Under the pieces are notes generated by a model. The model was not told the DNA's origin, made no database searches, and worked only from the letters and a program-made list of their open reading frames with translations. Of a DNA stretch of 37,523 bases, positions 9,550-20,655 are shown piece by piece. Origin of the DNA: Thiotrichales bacterium. Its GTDB lineage: Bacteria > Pseudomonadota > Gammaproteobacteria > GCF-002020875. Made by a program: the position numbers and the translations under genes. How positions within the stretch are numbered: the stretch's first letter is position 1; each line of letters opens with the position of its first letter. Location: contig JABHVM010000068.1 of NCBI GenBank assembly GCA_018658305.1, forward strand, positions 1 through 37,523. The letters are read 5' to 3'.

Positions 9550-9589
9550 GTAGATGAGATGTTAGATATATCAATAAAATAGTTAATAA

Positions 9590-10621
<1,032 letters not shown>

Positions 10622-10628
10622 AGAGGGG

Positions 10629-11399
10629 ATGTCTGAAATTAAACGCTGCGTAATAAAGTTGGGCAGTGCTATTGTTACTAATGGTGGCGCAGGGTTGGCG
10701 CTAGACTCTATTAAGCAGTGGGCAGAGCAAGTTGTTAAGTTGAGGCAGGATGGGGTTGAGGTGGTTGTAGTGTCGTCTGGTGCTATTGCCGAGGGGATGC
10801 AGCGCCTAGGGATGGAGGTTAGACCGCAAGAGATTCATCAGCAGCAAGCCGCAGCTGCAGTTGGTCAGTCGGGATTAGTTCATGCGTATGAGAGCTGCTT
10901 CGCTAAAGCTGGTTTGCAGACTGCGCAAATCTTGTTAACTCATGATGATGTGCATAATAGTGTGCGTTTTCTAAATGCGAAGAACTCAATCAATACTCTA
11001 CTCAAGATGGGGGTGGTTCCAGTAGTTAATGAGAATGATACGGTGGCGACTGATGAGTTGCGTTTAGGTGATAACGACACTTTGGCAGCGCTAGTTTCAA
11101 ATGTAATTGATGCCGATCTGTTGATTATATTGACAGACCAAAATGGGATGTATAATGGAGATCCGCGCAATAATCCAGATGCTGAGTTGCTTACTAAAGT
11201 AGATGTAACAGATAAGAGCCTAGATAAAATGGCTGGGGGATCTGCTGGAGAACTAGGTCGAGGCGGAATGTCTACAAAGTTAGAGGCGGCACGAATTGCC
11301 TCTAGCAGAGGCGCGAAGACTATAGTAGCTAACGGACTAGAAAATCAGATTTTACTGCGACTGCTCCAAGGGGAGCAGTTAGGTACACTATTCGTATAA
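10629..11399 (+). CDS. proB: Glutamate 5-kinase (short form, no PUA domain)
   Basis: VIKLGSAIVTNGG, VVVVSSGAIAEGM, NENDTVATDELRLGDNDTLAALV; start probably ATG 10629 with GAGAGGGG upstream (track start 10611); protein ends right after the kinase domain (GTLFV). Confidence 0.9.
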   Translation: MSEIKRCVIKLGSAIVTNGGAGLALDSIKQWAEQVVKLRQDGVEVVVVSSGAIAEGMQRLGMEVRPQEIHQQQAAAAVGQSGLVHAYESCFAKAGLQTAQILLTHDDVHNSVRFLNAKNSINTLLKMGVVPVVNENDTVATDELRLGDNDTLAALVSNVIDADLLIILTDQNGMYNGDPRNNPDAELLTKVDVTDKSLDKMAGGSAGELGRGGMSTKLEAARIASSRGAKTIVANGLENQILLRLLQGEQLGTLFV

Positions 11400-11401
11400 A
11401 T

Positions 11402-11662
11402 TTATAGTGCGCGAATATGAGCGTTCATTCTGCTCTTATGGCGTGCAGCCTTATTGCGATGGATGAGACCATTCTTTGCAGCAATATCTAACGCAGATGA
11501 TGCACTCTTATATAGAGTCTCTGCCTCTTCGCGGTTACCAGACTCGATAGCTGTTAAAGCTTTTTTAAGAGTGGTGCGCATCATTGCACGGCGACTCTGA
11601 TTATGAGCGCGTTTTTTGTCAGCCTGACGGGCGCGTTTGCGGGCTTGAGCTGTATTTGCCAA
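11402..11662 (-). CDS. rpsT: 30S ribosomal protein S20
   Basis: MANTAQARKRARQADKKRAHNQSRRAMMRT... typical S20. Confidence 0.96.
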   Translation of the reverse strand: MANTAQARKRARQADKKRAHNQSRRAMMRTTLKKALTAIESGNREEAETLYKSASSALDIAAKNGLIHRNKAARHKSRMNAHIRAL

Positions 11663-11715
11663 AGTGATATCTCCTGAACTTGGTATTTATAAACAATGTA
11701 AAAAATGAGCCGCAT

Positions 11716-11744
11716 ATTTTGATCGTTTTTTGCTTCAATGTCAA
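11716..11744 (-). promoter_or_regulatory. Putative sigma-70 promoter for rpsT
   Basis: On the minus strand TTGACA (11744-11739), 17-bp spacer, CAAAAT (11721-11716). Confidence 0.45.
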
Positions 11745-11815
11745 TTAATATTAAACATTTTTTTACACTATATTTTTACACTATAATTGTACGCTACTCT
11801 AGACTAATAACTTTT

Positions 11816-13381
11816 ATGAACAGTACTATCATTAAATCAATTTTAAAATCAACCATAGTGGTGAGTTTAATGACATCTATATCGCGAATCTTAGGGTTGG
11901 TGCGGGATGTGGTTTTTGCGAGTCACTTTGGTGCAGGTGGAGTTATGGATGCATTTGTAGTCGCGTTTAAAATTCCCAACTTTCTCCGCCGCCTTTTTGC
12001 AGAAGGAGCATTTGCGCAAGCCTTTGTGCCAGTGCTCTCTGAAAAGCGTGCCAATGGAGAGCAGCACGAGGTGCGCCAGTTAACCGATGCAGTGGCAGGA
12101 ACTCTCGGTAGTGTGTTACTCTTAATTACGATCTTAGGAGTGGTTGGAGCGCCAGTCTTAATTATGGTGTTTGCACCAGGGTTCTCAACTGGAGTAGATG
12201 GTCGAGCAGAGCTTGCCACAGAGATGTTACGCATCACCTTTCCATATCTACTACTAATTTCACTAACTGCATTTGCGGGTGGTATTCTCAATACATACGG
12301 TAAATTTGCAATCCCCGCATTTACTCCTGTTTTTCTCAATATTTCATTAATAGCCGCAGCTATTTGGATATCACCATTGATGGATGTTCCAATTACTGCA
12401 TTGGCGTGGGGGGTTCTAGCTGGTGGAGTAGTGCAGCTCGCATTCCAAATTCCAGCGCTACTAAAAATTGGAATGTTGCCGCGCCCCCGTTTTAGTTGGC
12501 ACGACTCTGGAGTGCGAAAAATATTGCACCTTATGTTGCCAACTCTATTTGGTGCTTCAGTTGCACAGATTAATCTACTTCTAGATCTAGTCATCGCTTC
12601 TCTTATCACCGTAGGCAGTATGTCTTGGTTATATTACTCTGATCGTCTTATGGAGTTTCCGCTTGGTGTATTCGGAATTGCCCTCTCCACAGTAATTCTC
12701 CCCAAACTCTCTTCACAATTTGCAACAGAAGATCACTCAGGATTTAACGGTACACTCGACTGGGCTCTACGCCTAGTATTGTTGATTGCACTCCCCGCTA
12801 GTGCTGGTCTCTTTATGTTGGCAGAGCCAATGTTGATCTTGCTATTCCAGCGTGGTGAGTTCACTCAGTTTGATGTGGAGATGGCGTCCATCAGTTTAAT
12901 GGCGTATTCGCTCGGATTGGTGGGGTTTATCTTGGTGAAAGTTTTAGTCAGTGGCTACTTCTCGCAACAGAATACCCGTACCCCTGTAAAGTTTGGCGTG
13001 ATCGCAATGGCAGTAAATATGGTGCTCAATTTACTTTTCGTCTGGATATTAATTTCACAACAGTATGCAGCTCCTCACGCAGGACTTGCACTCGCAACAG
13101 CTGCTTCGTCATTGCTTAATGCGACTCTTCTCTATCGGGGACTACGCAAGCGTGGTATCTATACACCCCTCACAGGGTGGAGTAAGTTAGTGATACAGAT
13201 AGGCGGCGCACTTCTGATGATGGCGCTCTTCATCTTCTGGATATCCCCTCCAACAGAATTCTGGCAAGCGACAGCACTCTGGCCGCGCATCGCTATGTTA
13301 AGCGCGGAGATCATCGGAGCAGGTGCGCTTTACTTCGCAACCCTCTATCTACTGGGGTTACGCCCTTCTACTTTGCGTTGA
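11816..13381 (+). CDS. murJ: Lipid II flippase MurJ (MviN)
   Basis: MNSTIIKSILKSTIVVSLMTSISRILGLVRDVVFASHFGAGGVMDAFVVAFKIPNFLRRLFAEGAFAQAFVPVL; polytopic; in-frame ATG at 11816 preferred to 11738; genomic context rpsT-murJ-ribF-ileS. Confidence 0.93.
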   Translation: MNSTIIKSILKSTIVVSLMTSISRILGLVRDVVFASHFGAGGVMDAFVVAFKIPNFLRRLFAEGAFAQAFVPVLSEKRANGEQHEVRQLTDAVAGTLGSVLLLITILGVVGAPVLIMVFAPGFSTGVDGRAELATEMLRITFPYLLLISLTAFAGGILNTYGKFAIPAFTPVFLNISLIAAAIWISPLMDVPITALAWGVLAGGVVQLAFQIPALLKIGMLPRPRFSWHDSGVRKILHLMLPTLFGASVAQINLLLDLVIASLITVGSMSWLYYSDRLMEFPLGVFGIALSTVILPKLSSQFATEDHSGFNGTLDWALRLVLLIALPASAGLFMLAEPMLILLFQRGEFTQFDVEMASISLMAYSLGLVGFILVKVLVSGYFSQQNTRTPVKFGVIAMAVNMVLNLLFVWILISQQYAAPHAGLALATAASSLLNATLLYRGLRKRGIYTPLTGWSKLVIQIGGALLMMALFIFWISPPTEFWQATALWPRIAMLSAEIIGAGALYFATLYLLGLRPSTLR

Positions 13382-13433
13382 CAAATTAAAATATTTTGTT
13401 GCTGTAAAGTAAGTGAATCGTTACAATAACTGA

Positions 13434-14372
13434 ATGGAACTAATACGCGGCATAGGAAATCTTAAGCCACATCATCATGGTGTGGTCGCAACTATCGGAA
13501 ATTTTGATGGGGTCCATCTAGGGCATCAGCATGTGCTAGGTGAGCTGGCGGATAAGGCGGAGGAGATGGGGTTGCCATCAATGGTTATAAGTTTTGAACC
13601 GCAACCACAAGAGTTCTTTCTTCCAGATAGTTGTCCAGGAAGGCTTACCCGTTTTAGAGAAAAAGTTAAAGCGTTGCGTAGACTTGCGCTTGATCGACTA
13701 TTTATTCTCCACTTTACTAAAGAGTTAGCCTCTATGGAGGCTGAAGATTTTATCCAGAAAATTTTATTGGATGGGTTAGGAGTTAGCTATTTAGTAGTGG
13801 GAGATGACTTCTGTTTTGGTAAAGAGCGTAAAGGGGATTTTGCCATGCTTCAGGAAGCTGGTAAAAAACATGGTTTTCAAGTGGTCAATATGCGCTCTTT
13901 TCATATTGATGAAGAGCGAGTTAGTAGTACTAGAATCCGCAAAGCATTAGCGCAGGGAGACCTCAATGAGGCGGAAAAGTTGCTCGGTCGCCCCTACCGA
14001 ATGTGTGGCAGGGTGGCGCATGGACATAAGCGCGGAAGATTAATTGGCTTTCCAACTGCCAATATTCATCTACATAGAAAAAGAACACCAATAGATGGAG
14101 TTTTTGCGGTAGAGATGTTTGGGGTAACTGGCGAGCCGATCTCTGGGGTGGCAAATGTGGGGACTCGACCGACTGTGAATGGCACCCGCACCATACTTGA
14201 GGTGCATCTCTTTAATTTTGATAGAGATATATACGGCAGTTATGTATCTGTAGATTTTCTGCATAAAATTAGAGATGAACAGAAGTTTGACTCTTTTGAC
14301 TTGTTGAAGAAGCAGATTTTAAAAGATGCAGAGTCAGTACGAATCTATTTTAAAAATCGTTACTCTATTTAA
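13434..14372 (+). CDS. ribF: Bifunctional riboflavin kinase/FAD synthetase
   Basis: ATIGNFDGVHLGHQHVL, VGDDFCFGKERKGDF, GRVAHGHKRGRLIGFPTANI. Confidence 0.96.
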   Translation: MELIRGIGNLKPHHHGVVATIGNFDGVHLGHQHVLGELADKAEEMGLPSMVISFEPQPQEFFLPDSCPGRLTRFREKVKALRRLALDRLFILHFTKELASMEAEDFIQKILLDGLGVSYLVVGDDFCFGKERKGDFAMLQEAGKKHGFQVVNMRSFHIDEERVSSTRIRKALAQGDLNEAEKLLGRPYRMCGRVAHGHKRGRLIGFPTANIHLHRKRTPIDGVFAVEMFGVTGEPISGVANVGTRPTVNGTRTILEVHLFNFDRDIYGSYVSVDFLHKIRDEQKFDSFDLLKKQILKDAESVRIYFKNRYSI

Positions 14373-14519
14373 TGCATAGATATTAATTAACGAATAGAGA
14401 CTAATAACTGCCTACTGCCTATATGATCGAGGTTGTCTATTAAAAATATTTTTCTTATAGGTGCAATTCATCAGTTAAAATAGATGGTTTTAATATTTAA
14501 TTTTTAATAAATAGTATGG

Positions 14520-17357
14520 ATGCAGCTAGTGAAAAACAGTTATAAAGATAGTCTCAACCTTCCAAAGACCGGTTTTCCAATGAAGGCAAATCTTTCCAAC
14601 CGCGAGCCTAATATGCTTAAACGGTGGGATGAGATGGGTCTATACAGTAAGATGCGTGAGCAGGGTATGGATAAGCCGAAGTTTATTCTGCATGATGGTC
14701 CTCCCTATGCTAATGGTGATATTCATATCGGACATGCGGTAAATAAAATTCTAAAAGATATGATTCTAAAATCTCGTGCGCAAATGGGATTTGATACCCC
14801 TTATGTGCCGGGTTGGGATTGTCACGGTCTACCGATTGAACTTAATGTAGAGAAGAAGTGGGGCAAGCCTGGACGCAAGTTAAATGCTAAAGAGTTTCGC
14901 CAGAAAGCACGAGAGTATGCAGGACGGCAAGTTGATGGACAGAAAAAAGATTTTCAACGCTTAGGGGTTCTTGGCGATTGGGATAATCCATACCTTACTA
15001 TGGATTTTAAGTTTGAGGCAGATATCATTCGTTCATTAGGGCAGATAGTATCGAACGGACATCTCCATAAAGGGGAGAAGCCTGTACATTGGTGTGTTGA
15101 TTGTGGTTCTGCTCTGGCGGAGGCTGAGGTTGAGCATGAAGATAAGATATCGCCAGCAATTGATGTGCGTTTTGAAGTTGTGGATGAGGAAGATTTTCTA
15201 CAACGCTGTGGTATCGCTGCAGCTGATGCCGGTGAGGGTAAGTTATCTATGGTTATCTGGACTACGACCCCGTGGACTTTGCCAGCTAACCAAGCAGTTG
15301 CACTCCATCCCGAGTTTGAGTATCTGTTATTGAAGCTTAACTCTAGTAATGAGAGATTATTGTTGGCTGAAGCGCTCTACCAAGATGTGTTAACTAGAAG
15401 TGAACTTGGTGAGGCTACTATTATTGGGCGCTGCAAGGGGGGAGTGCTTGAGGGAGTTAAGCTTAAACACCCATTCTATGAACGACAAGTGCCAGTTATT
15501 TTGGGTGAACATGTAACGCTAGAAGCTGGAACTGGAGCAGTCCATACCGCACCAGGGCATGGGCAGGATGATTATGTTGTTGGGTTGAGTTACGATTTAG
15601 AAGTGGATAACCCAGTTGGTGGGAATGGCTGTTTTGTGGAGGGAACAGAGCTTTTTGCAGGTGAGCATGTATTTAAGGCGAATGAGCATGTGTTAGAGGT
15701 TTTGCAAGAGCGTGGTGCGCTCCTCTGTATGGAGAAGATTAATCACAGCTATCCACACTGCTGGCGCCATAAAAGTCCGATTATCTTTCGTGCAACTCCG
15801 CAGTGGTTTATCAGTATGGATCAGAAAGAGTTGAGAGCGCGTGCGATGAACTCAATTAATGGAGTGCACTGGATTCCTGATTGGGGGCAAGCGAGAATTG
15901 AAGGTATGGTGCAGAATCGTCCAGACTGGTGTATATCTCGTCAGCGTACTTGGGGAGTTCCAATTGCGCTGTTTATAGATAAGCAATCTGGTGAGCCGCA
16001 TCCAGAGACCTTAAGCTTAATAGAGCAGGTTGCGCAACGAGTTGAAGAGGCAGGCATAGATGCCTGGTTCGATCTGGATGCAGTAGAGTTGCTGGGAGAT
16101 GACGCAGATAAGTATCAGAAAGTTACAGATACGCTAGATGTCTGGTTTGATTCAGGAGTTACTCATAGAGCAGTGCTGGATCGTCGTACAGGGCTGTCTC
16201 GCCCTGCGGACCTCTATCTTGAAGGGTCTGACCAGCACCGTGGCTGGTTCCAATCTTCACTATTAACCTCTGTCGCAATGCATGGTGAGGCTCCATATAA
16301 GCAGGTGTTGACTCATGGGTTTACTGTTGATAAGGACGGTAAGAAGATGTCTAAATCGCTCGGCAATGTAGTTGCTCCACAAAAAGTTATCAATGACCTT
16401 GGCGCAGATATTATTAGACTATGGGTCTCCTCTACAGATTATCGCGGCGAAATGACGGTCTCGGAAGAGATTCTAAAACGGATGGCGGATGCTTATCGTA
16501 GAATCAGAAATACTACAAGATTTTTACTATCTAACCTTAATGGATTTGATCCTGCCACAGATATAGTTGCAGCAGAGGAGATGCTATCGTTAGATCGCTG
16601 GGCAGTTGGACACGCTTTAACCTTGCAGCAAGAGATTATTGCAGAGTATAAGTCATATAATTTTCATCAGGTTTTTCAGAAGATTCATAACTTCTGTTCG
16701 GTGGAGATGGGTGGGTTCTATCTAGATATTATTAAAGATCGTCAATACACCACGCAAGATAACAGTCGTGCACGGCGTTCTGCGCAGAGTGCTATGTACC
16801 ATATTGTGGAGGCGATGGTACGCTGGCTGGCGCCAATTACCAGCTTTACTGCAGATGAGGTTTGGGGGTTTTTGCCAGGTAAGAGAGAAGATAGTGTATT
16901 TTTAAGTGAATTCTATGCGAATCTATTTGAGATGAACTCCACAGGCGAGTCGATAGATGCAGAGGCGTGGACGCAGATTATGGTAGTTCGTACAGAGGTC
17001 TCACGAGCTCTAGAGAATTTGCGCAAGAGTGGCGAGATAGGTTCAGGTTTAGATGCTGAAGTTGACCTATACTGTACTGAGTCACTATTTGATCTTTTAA
17101 ATAGAGTAGAAGACGAGCTGCGTTTTGTATTGATCACATCCTACGCCAGGATCCACCCATATAGCGAAGCTCCTGCAGAGTTAGAGCAGAGTGAGATTGA
17201 AGGCCTGAAAATTGAAGTATCTGCATCTGCACATAATAAGTGTGTACGCTGTTGGCACCATCGTGAAGATGTTGGCTCGAATAGTGAACATCCAGAGTTG
17301 TGTGGGCGCTGTATCGAGAATGTAACAGCTGATGGAGAAGAGCGACACTATGCCTGA
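14520..17357 (+). CDS. ileS: Isoleucyl-tRNA synthetase
   Basis: [23 protein letters not shown] (HIGH), [13 protein letters not shown] (KMSKS), C-terminal zinc finger CVRCWHH...CGRCIENV. Confidence 0.98.
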   Translation: MQLVKNSYKDSLNLPKTGFPMKANLSNREPNMLKRWDEMGLYSKMREQGMDKPKFILHDGPPYANGDIHIGHAVNKILKDMILKSRAQMGFDTPYVPGWDCHGLPIELNVEKKWGKPGRKLNAKEFRQKAREYAGRQVDGQKKDFQRLGVLGDWDNPYLTMDFKFEADIIRSLGQIVSNGHLHKGEKPVHWCVDCGSALAEAEVEHEDKISPAIDVRFEVVDEEDFLQRCGIAAADAGEGKLSMVIWTTTPWTLPANQAVALHPEFEYLLLKLNSSNERLLLAEALYQDVLTRSELGEATIIGRCKGGVLEGVKLKHPFYERQVPVILGEHVTLEAGTGAVHTAPGHGQDDYVVGLSYDLEVDNPVGGNGCFVEGTELFAGEHVFKANEHVLEVLQERGALLCMEKINHSYPHCWRHKSPIIFRATPQWFISMDQKELRARAMNSINGVHWIPDWGQARIEGMVQNRPDWCISRQRTWGVPIALFIDKQSGEPHPETLSLIEQVAQRVEEAGIDAWFDLDAVELLGDDADKYQKVTDTLDVWFDSGVTHRAVLDRRTGLSRPADLYLEGSDQHRGWFQSSLLTSVAMHGEAPYKQVLTHGFTVDKDGKKMSKSLGNVVAPQKVINDLGADIIRLWVSSTDYRGEMTVSEEILKRMADAYRRIRNTTRFLLSNLNGFDPATDIVAAEEMLSLDRWAVGHALTLQQEIIAEYKSYNFHQVFQKIHNFCSVEMGGFYLDIIKDRQYTTQDNSRARRSAQSAMYHIVEAMVRWLAPITSFTADEVWGFLPGKREDSVFLSEFYANLFEMNSTGESIDAEAWTQIMVVRTEVSRALENLRKSGEIGSGLDAEVDLYCTESLFDLLNRVEDELRFVLITSYARIHPYSEAPAELEQSEIEGLKIEVSASAHNKCVRCWHHREDVGSNSEHPELCGRCIENVTADGEERHYA

Positions 17358-17868
17358 TTTAGCTAGTGGCAGAGGAGGTATAGTATGGTTACGCCTCTCG
17401 GCTCTGATTCTGCTGTTAGATCAAGCAACAAAGATCTATGCTGAATATTCGCTAGAGCTCTATCAATCTATTGAAATCTTACCTTTCTTAAATATAACTC
17501 TATTGCAAAATAGAGGAGCGGCATTCAGCTTTCTCGCAGATGCTGGGGGTTGGCAGCGTTGGTTCTTCGTATCTTTAACTGTGGTGATAACGGTATTTTT
17601 ATTGCGCTGGTTGCGCTCACTAAATGATGATGAGCAGAGTCTAGCAGTAGCACTGTCATTAATTATTGGGGGAGCAGTTGGAAACTTAATTGACCGTATT
17701 CAATATGGGTATGTGGTCGATTTTATAGATCTATATGCAATGGGGTGGCACTGGCCAGCATTTAATGTAGCTGATAGTGCGATTACAGTTGGAGCAGTAG
17801 TAGTAGCGTGGGACGCCCTATTTGGTAGTAATCCTGATAAAGGGGTTGGGAATGGGGTATCATTATAA
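17350..17868 (+). CDS. lspA: Lipoprotein signal peptidase (signal peptidase II)
   Basis: [58 protein letters not shown] 17350 overlaps the ileS stop with GGAGAAG upstream. Confidence 0.95.
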   Translation: MPDLASGRGGIVWLRLSALILLLDQATKIYAEYSLELYQSIEILPFLNITLLQNRGAAFSFLADAGGWQRWFFVSLTVVITVFLLRWLRSLNDDEQSLAVALSLIIGGAVGNLIDRIQYGYVVDFIDLYAMGWHWPAFNVADSAITVGAVVVAWDALFGSNPDKGVGNGVSL

Positions 17869-17891
17869 ATTTACAAATTGATAATAAAATT

Positions 17892-19151
17892 ATGACTGAC
17901 ACTAATAACAGATGTATTGATGACTACCGCTTAACTCTCGGAACAGAAGAGTTTGTGCCGCTGATGTTAGGAGGAATGGGTGTTGATATATCTACCCGCA
18001 AGCTAGCTCTAGTATTTGCTGAGTTGGGTGGAATAGGGCACCTCTCAGATGCGATGATACCGACAGTGATTGATAAAGATTTTAAGACTAGATATGTGGG
18101 AGATCGACTAAAACAGTATAAAACAAATGTAGGTAATCCAGATAAGTCGATAGCTCAGTTTGATCTTGGAGAGTTACGAGAAGCGCAAACTAGACATGTG
18201 GAAGAGGCTATGTCTGCAAAGAAAGGGAGTGGTGGAGTATTTATCAACTGTATGGAAAAGTTGACAATGAATAATCCCAAAGATACTCTAAAGGCGCGGC
18301 TTAATGCGGCACTTGATGCTGGCATTGATGGGATAACTTTAAGTGCAGGTCTCCATCTTCCATCTCTAGATATGATGAAAGATAATCCCCGTTTTAGAGA
18401 TGCATATATCGGAATTATCGTCTCTTCTGTGCGGGCACTTAAACTATTTTTAAAACGAGCTGCTCGTTTAGATAGAATGCCAGATTTTGTGGTGGTGGAA
18501 GGGCCGCTTGCTGGTGGACATCTTGGATTTGGTATGGACTGGGCAGAGTTCGACTTAATGCAAATTACTAAAGAGGTGATGGCGTATCTAAAAGAGTCAG
18601 ATCTTTCGATTCCAGTTATTCCAGCTGGTGGAATATTTACTGGCACAGACGGAGTACGCTTTCTGGAAGAGGGGGCTGCTGCAATTCAGGTCTCTACCCG
18701 TTTTACTATCTCCGAAGAGTGCGGTCTACCAGCAGAGGCGAAACAGGCATACTTTGCGGCAGAGGAGGAAGATATCGAAGTTAACACTCTCTCCCCTACA
18801 GGCTATCCAATGCGGATGTTAAAGAGTACGCCTGCTATTGGTTCAGGAATTCGCCCGAACTGTGAATCTTACGGCTATGTGTTAGATGGTAAAGGGCACT
18901 GTAGTTATGTAGATAGATATAATGAAGAGGTGGCAGCACACCCTGACGAGAAAAAGATTTCGGTCCAAGATAAGATCTGCCTCTGTACCCATATGCGTAA
19001 ATATAAAGTTTGGACTTGTGGTCACTACACCTACCGACTGAAAGATACTGCAAAACAGAATAGTGATGGTAGCTACCAAGAGCCTAGTGCAGGACATATC
19101 TTTAAAGACTATCAGTTCAGCAGCAATGATGAGATTAAAAAACCAGCGTAG
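17892..19151 (+). CDS. Nitronate monooxygenase / 2-nitropropane dioxygenase family FMN protein with Cys-rich C-terminal tail
   Basis: FVPLMLGGMGVDISTRKLALVFAELGGIGHLSDAM; VVEGPLAGGHLGF; IPVIPAGGIFTGTDGVRFLEEGAAAIQVSTRF; C-terminal tail with five Cys. Confidence 0.85.
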   Translation: MTDTNNRCIDDYRLTLGTEEFVPLMLGGMGVDISTRKLALVFAELGGIGHLSDAMIPTVIDKDFKTRYVGDRLKQYKTNVGNPDKSIAQFDLGELREAQTRHVEEAMSAKKGSGGVFINCMEKLTMNNPKDTLKARLNAALDAGIDGITLSAGLHLPSLDMMKDNPRFRDAYIGIIVSSVRALKLFLKRAARLDRMPDFVVVEGPLAGGHLGFGMDWAEFDLMQITKEVMAYLKESDLSIPVIPAGGIFTGTDGVRFLEEGAAAIQVSTRFTISEECGLPAEAKQAYFAAEEEDIEVNTLSPTGYPMRMLKSTPAIGSGIRPNCESYGYVLDGKGHCSYVDRYNEEVAAHPDEKKISVQDKICLCTHMRKYKVWTCGHYTYRLKDTAKQNSDGSYQEPSAGHIFKDYQFSSNDEIKKPA

Positions 19152-19186
19152 TGATGCACTCTGACTCCTGACTCGCTACCATAATT

Positions 19187-19894
19187 TTGCATCCTGATTT
19201 TGAACTAAAACGAGAGGCGGGTAAGCTACAACTCTATAAAAAAGATAGTCGGGACGGCGCGATCTGTGTCGACTTTAGTGTGGGAAAGTCTGCTCATAGA
19301 TTAAAGTACGGCGGTGGCAAGGGGCAGCTTATAGCAAAAGCGGTAGGACTTAAAAAAGGGGGACCGTCTACCTCGATACAACCAACCATCATAGATCTCA
19401 CCGCAGGGTTAGGCGCAGATGCCTTTGTACTTGCCTCACTTGGTTGTCATGTTACGATGGTAGAGCGTTCAGAGATAATAGCGGCACTTCTAAAAGATGG
19501 GCTGGAGCGAGCTGAATGTGAACAGACAGTTTCAGAAATAGCAAAGAGAATGTCACTACAGCAGATGGATGGAGTGGCATATCTGTCTCATCTCAACACG
19601 CCGCCCGATATCTGTTACCTTGACCCTATGTATCCTCACACCAAAAAAAGCGCACTCCCCACGAAAGAGATGAGACTGCTGCGAGAGCTGCTCTTCGATA
19701 ATGCTACACCAGCCACTCTGTCAACAGATATAGATCTACTGAATGCAGCCCTTAAAGTTGCAAAAAAGAGAGTCATCGTCAAGCGCCCCCGCAAAGCCAA
19801 ATTTATCAGTGATAGAGAGCCTGACTTTCAAATAACAGGTAAAAGCACCCGCTATGATATTTATCTTCCGAAATCACCGAAATCAAAACCGTAG
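19187..19894 (+). CDS. rsmJ: 16S rRNA (guanine1516-N2)-methyltransferase RsmJ
   Basis: VDFSVGKSAHRLKYGGGKGQLIAKAVGLKKG, IDLTAGLGADAFVLASLGCHVTMVERS, CYLDPMYPHTKKSAL; TTG start. Confidence 0.9.
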   Translation: MHPDFELKREAGKLQLYKKDSRDGAICVDFSVGKSAHRLKYGGGKGQLIAKAVGLKKGGPSTSIQPTIIDLTAGLGADAFVLASLGCHVTMVERSEIIAALLKDGLERAECEQTVSEIAKRMSLQQMDGVAYLSHLNTPPDICYLDPMYPHTKKSALPTKEMRLLRELLFDNATPATLSTDIDLLNAALKVAKKRVIVKRPRKAKFISDREPDFQITGKSTRYDIYLPKSPKSKP

Positions 19895-19914
19895 AAACCG
19901 TAGCAAAACCGTAG
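19868..19914 (+). repeat. 9-bp micro-repeat cluster across the rsmJ stop codon
   Basis: CCGAAATCA x2 (19868-19885), then AAACCGTAG x2 (19886-19903), CA, and a third AAACCGTAG (19906-19914). Confidence 0.8.
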
Positions 19915-19953
19915 GGTCAGGTCTTTATTTTTGCAAAAGTAAAGACCTGACCC
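19914..19953. repeat. 40-bp near-perfect palindrome (terminator-like or REP-like)
   Basis: GGGTCAGGTCTTTA-TTTTTGCAAAAG-TAAAGACCTGACCC: 14-bp perfect arms and a palindromic centre TTTTGCAAAA; followed by CTTTTCC; between convergent rsmJ and the yugP-like gene. Confidence 0.85.
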
Positions 19954-19965
19954 CTTTTCCATTTT

Positions 19966-20655
19966 TTACCGACGAATCACCTTCAACCATTTCCAGAAAT
20001 TAAGCAGGCTGTGAAGTGAGCCAGCCACATAGGTGAGTGCGGCGGCTTTGAGGATTTTTTTAGCATCACCCTCATCCCCTGGTAGCAAGTGGTTGTCGGC
20101 TTTAAGGATAGGAAGCGCTCGGTTGAAGCTGGCATCAAACTCAACAGGTAATGTGCTGAGATGGACCAGTGCAGGCATGCCCATGCTGGCGAGTCCTGCG
20201 ATAAAGATGATCAGCGTGGGAAGAGGGCGGCGGGAGATAATTGCGAGCAGTGGCGAAGCCATTAAGATCATTGCGCCGATCTTTTCTGCTCCTTGTGTCT
20301 TTTTGATTAAGCGTCCACGTAGTGCCATCGGTCTGTAATCGGTGCTCTGCTGGAGTGCGTGTCCTACTTCGTGGGCGGCGATGGTGATGGCGGCGAGTGA
20401 GTGCCCTGAGTAGAACTGCTCTGAGAGGCGTACTGTTCTGCTCTCTGGATCGTAGTGGTCTCCTGCGCCATCTTTAATCAGTTCAACCTCAACATGGTTA
20501 AGTCCGTAGCGGTTGAGTATAGTGCGGGCGAGCTCACTACCGCTTACTCTATATCTATCGTCTGGTTGACTATGTTTTTCAATTACTCTTTTAACCCAGA
20601 ACTGTGGAAGTGTGGTGGCGGCTAATAGTAGTATCCCGATTATGATGAATATCAT
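19966..20655 (-). CDS. YugP-type membrane zinc metallopeptidase
   Basis: [19 protein letters not shown] zinc-protease motif, [44 protein letters not shown]. Confidence 0.88.
   Translation of the reverse strand: MIFIIIGILLLAATTLPQFWVKRVIEKHSQPDDRYRVSGSELARTILNRYGLNHVEVELIKDGAGDHYDPESRTVRLSEQFYSGHSLAAITIAAHEVGHALQQSTDYRPMALRGRLIKKTQGAEKIGAMILMASPLLAIISRRPLPTLIIFIAGLASMGMPALVHLSTLPVEFDASFNRALPILKADNHLLPGDEGDAKKILKAAALTYVAGSLHSLLNFWKWLKVIRR

Noticed and set aside
11923-12609. 228-aa minus-strand ORF antisense to murJ
   Set aside because: Entirely within a clear murJ coding region; Arg/Ser/Ala-rich composition without recognizable motif; shadow ORF.
18155-18646. 163-aa minus-strand ORF antisense to the nitronate monooxygenase-like gene
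   Set aside because: Shadow of a strongly supported gene, no motif.
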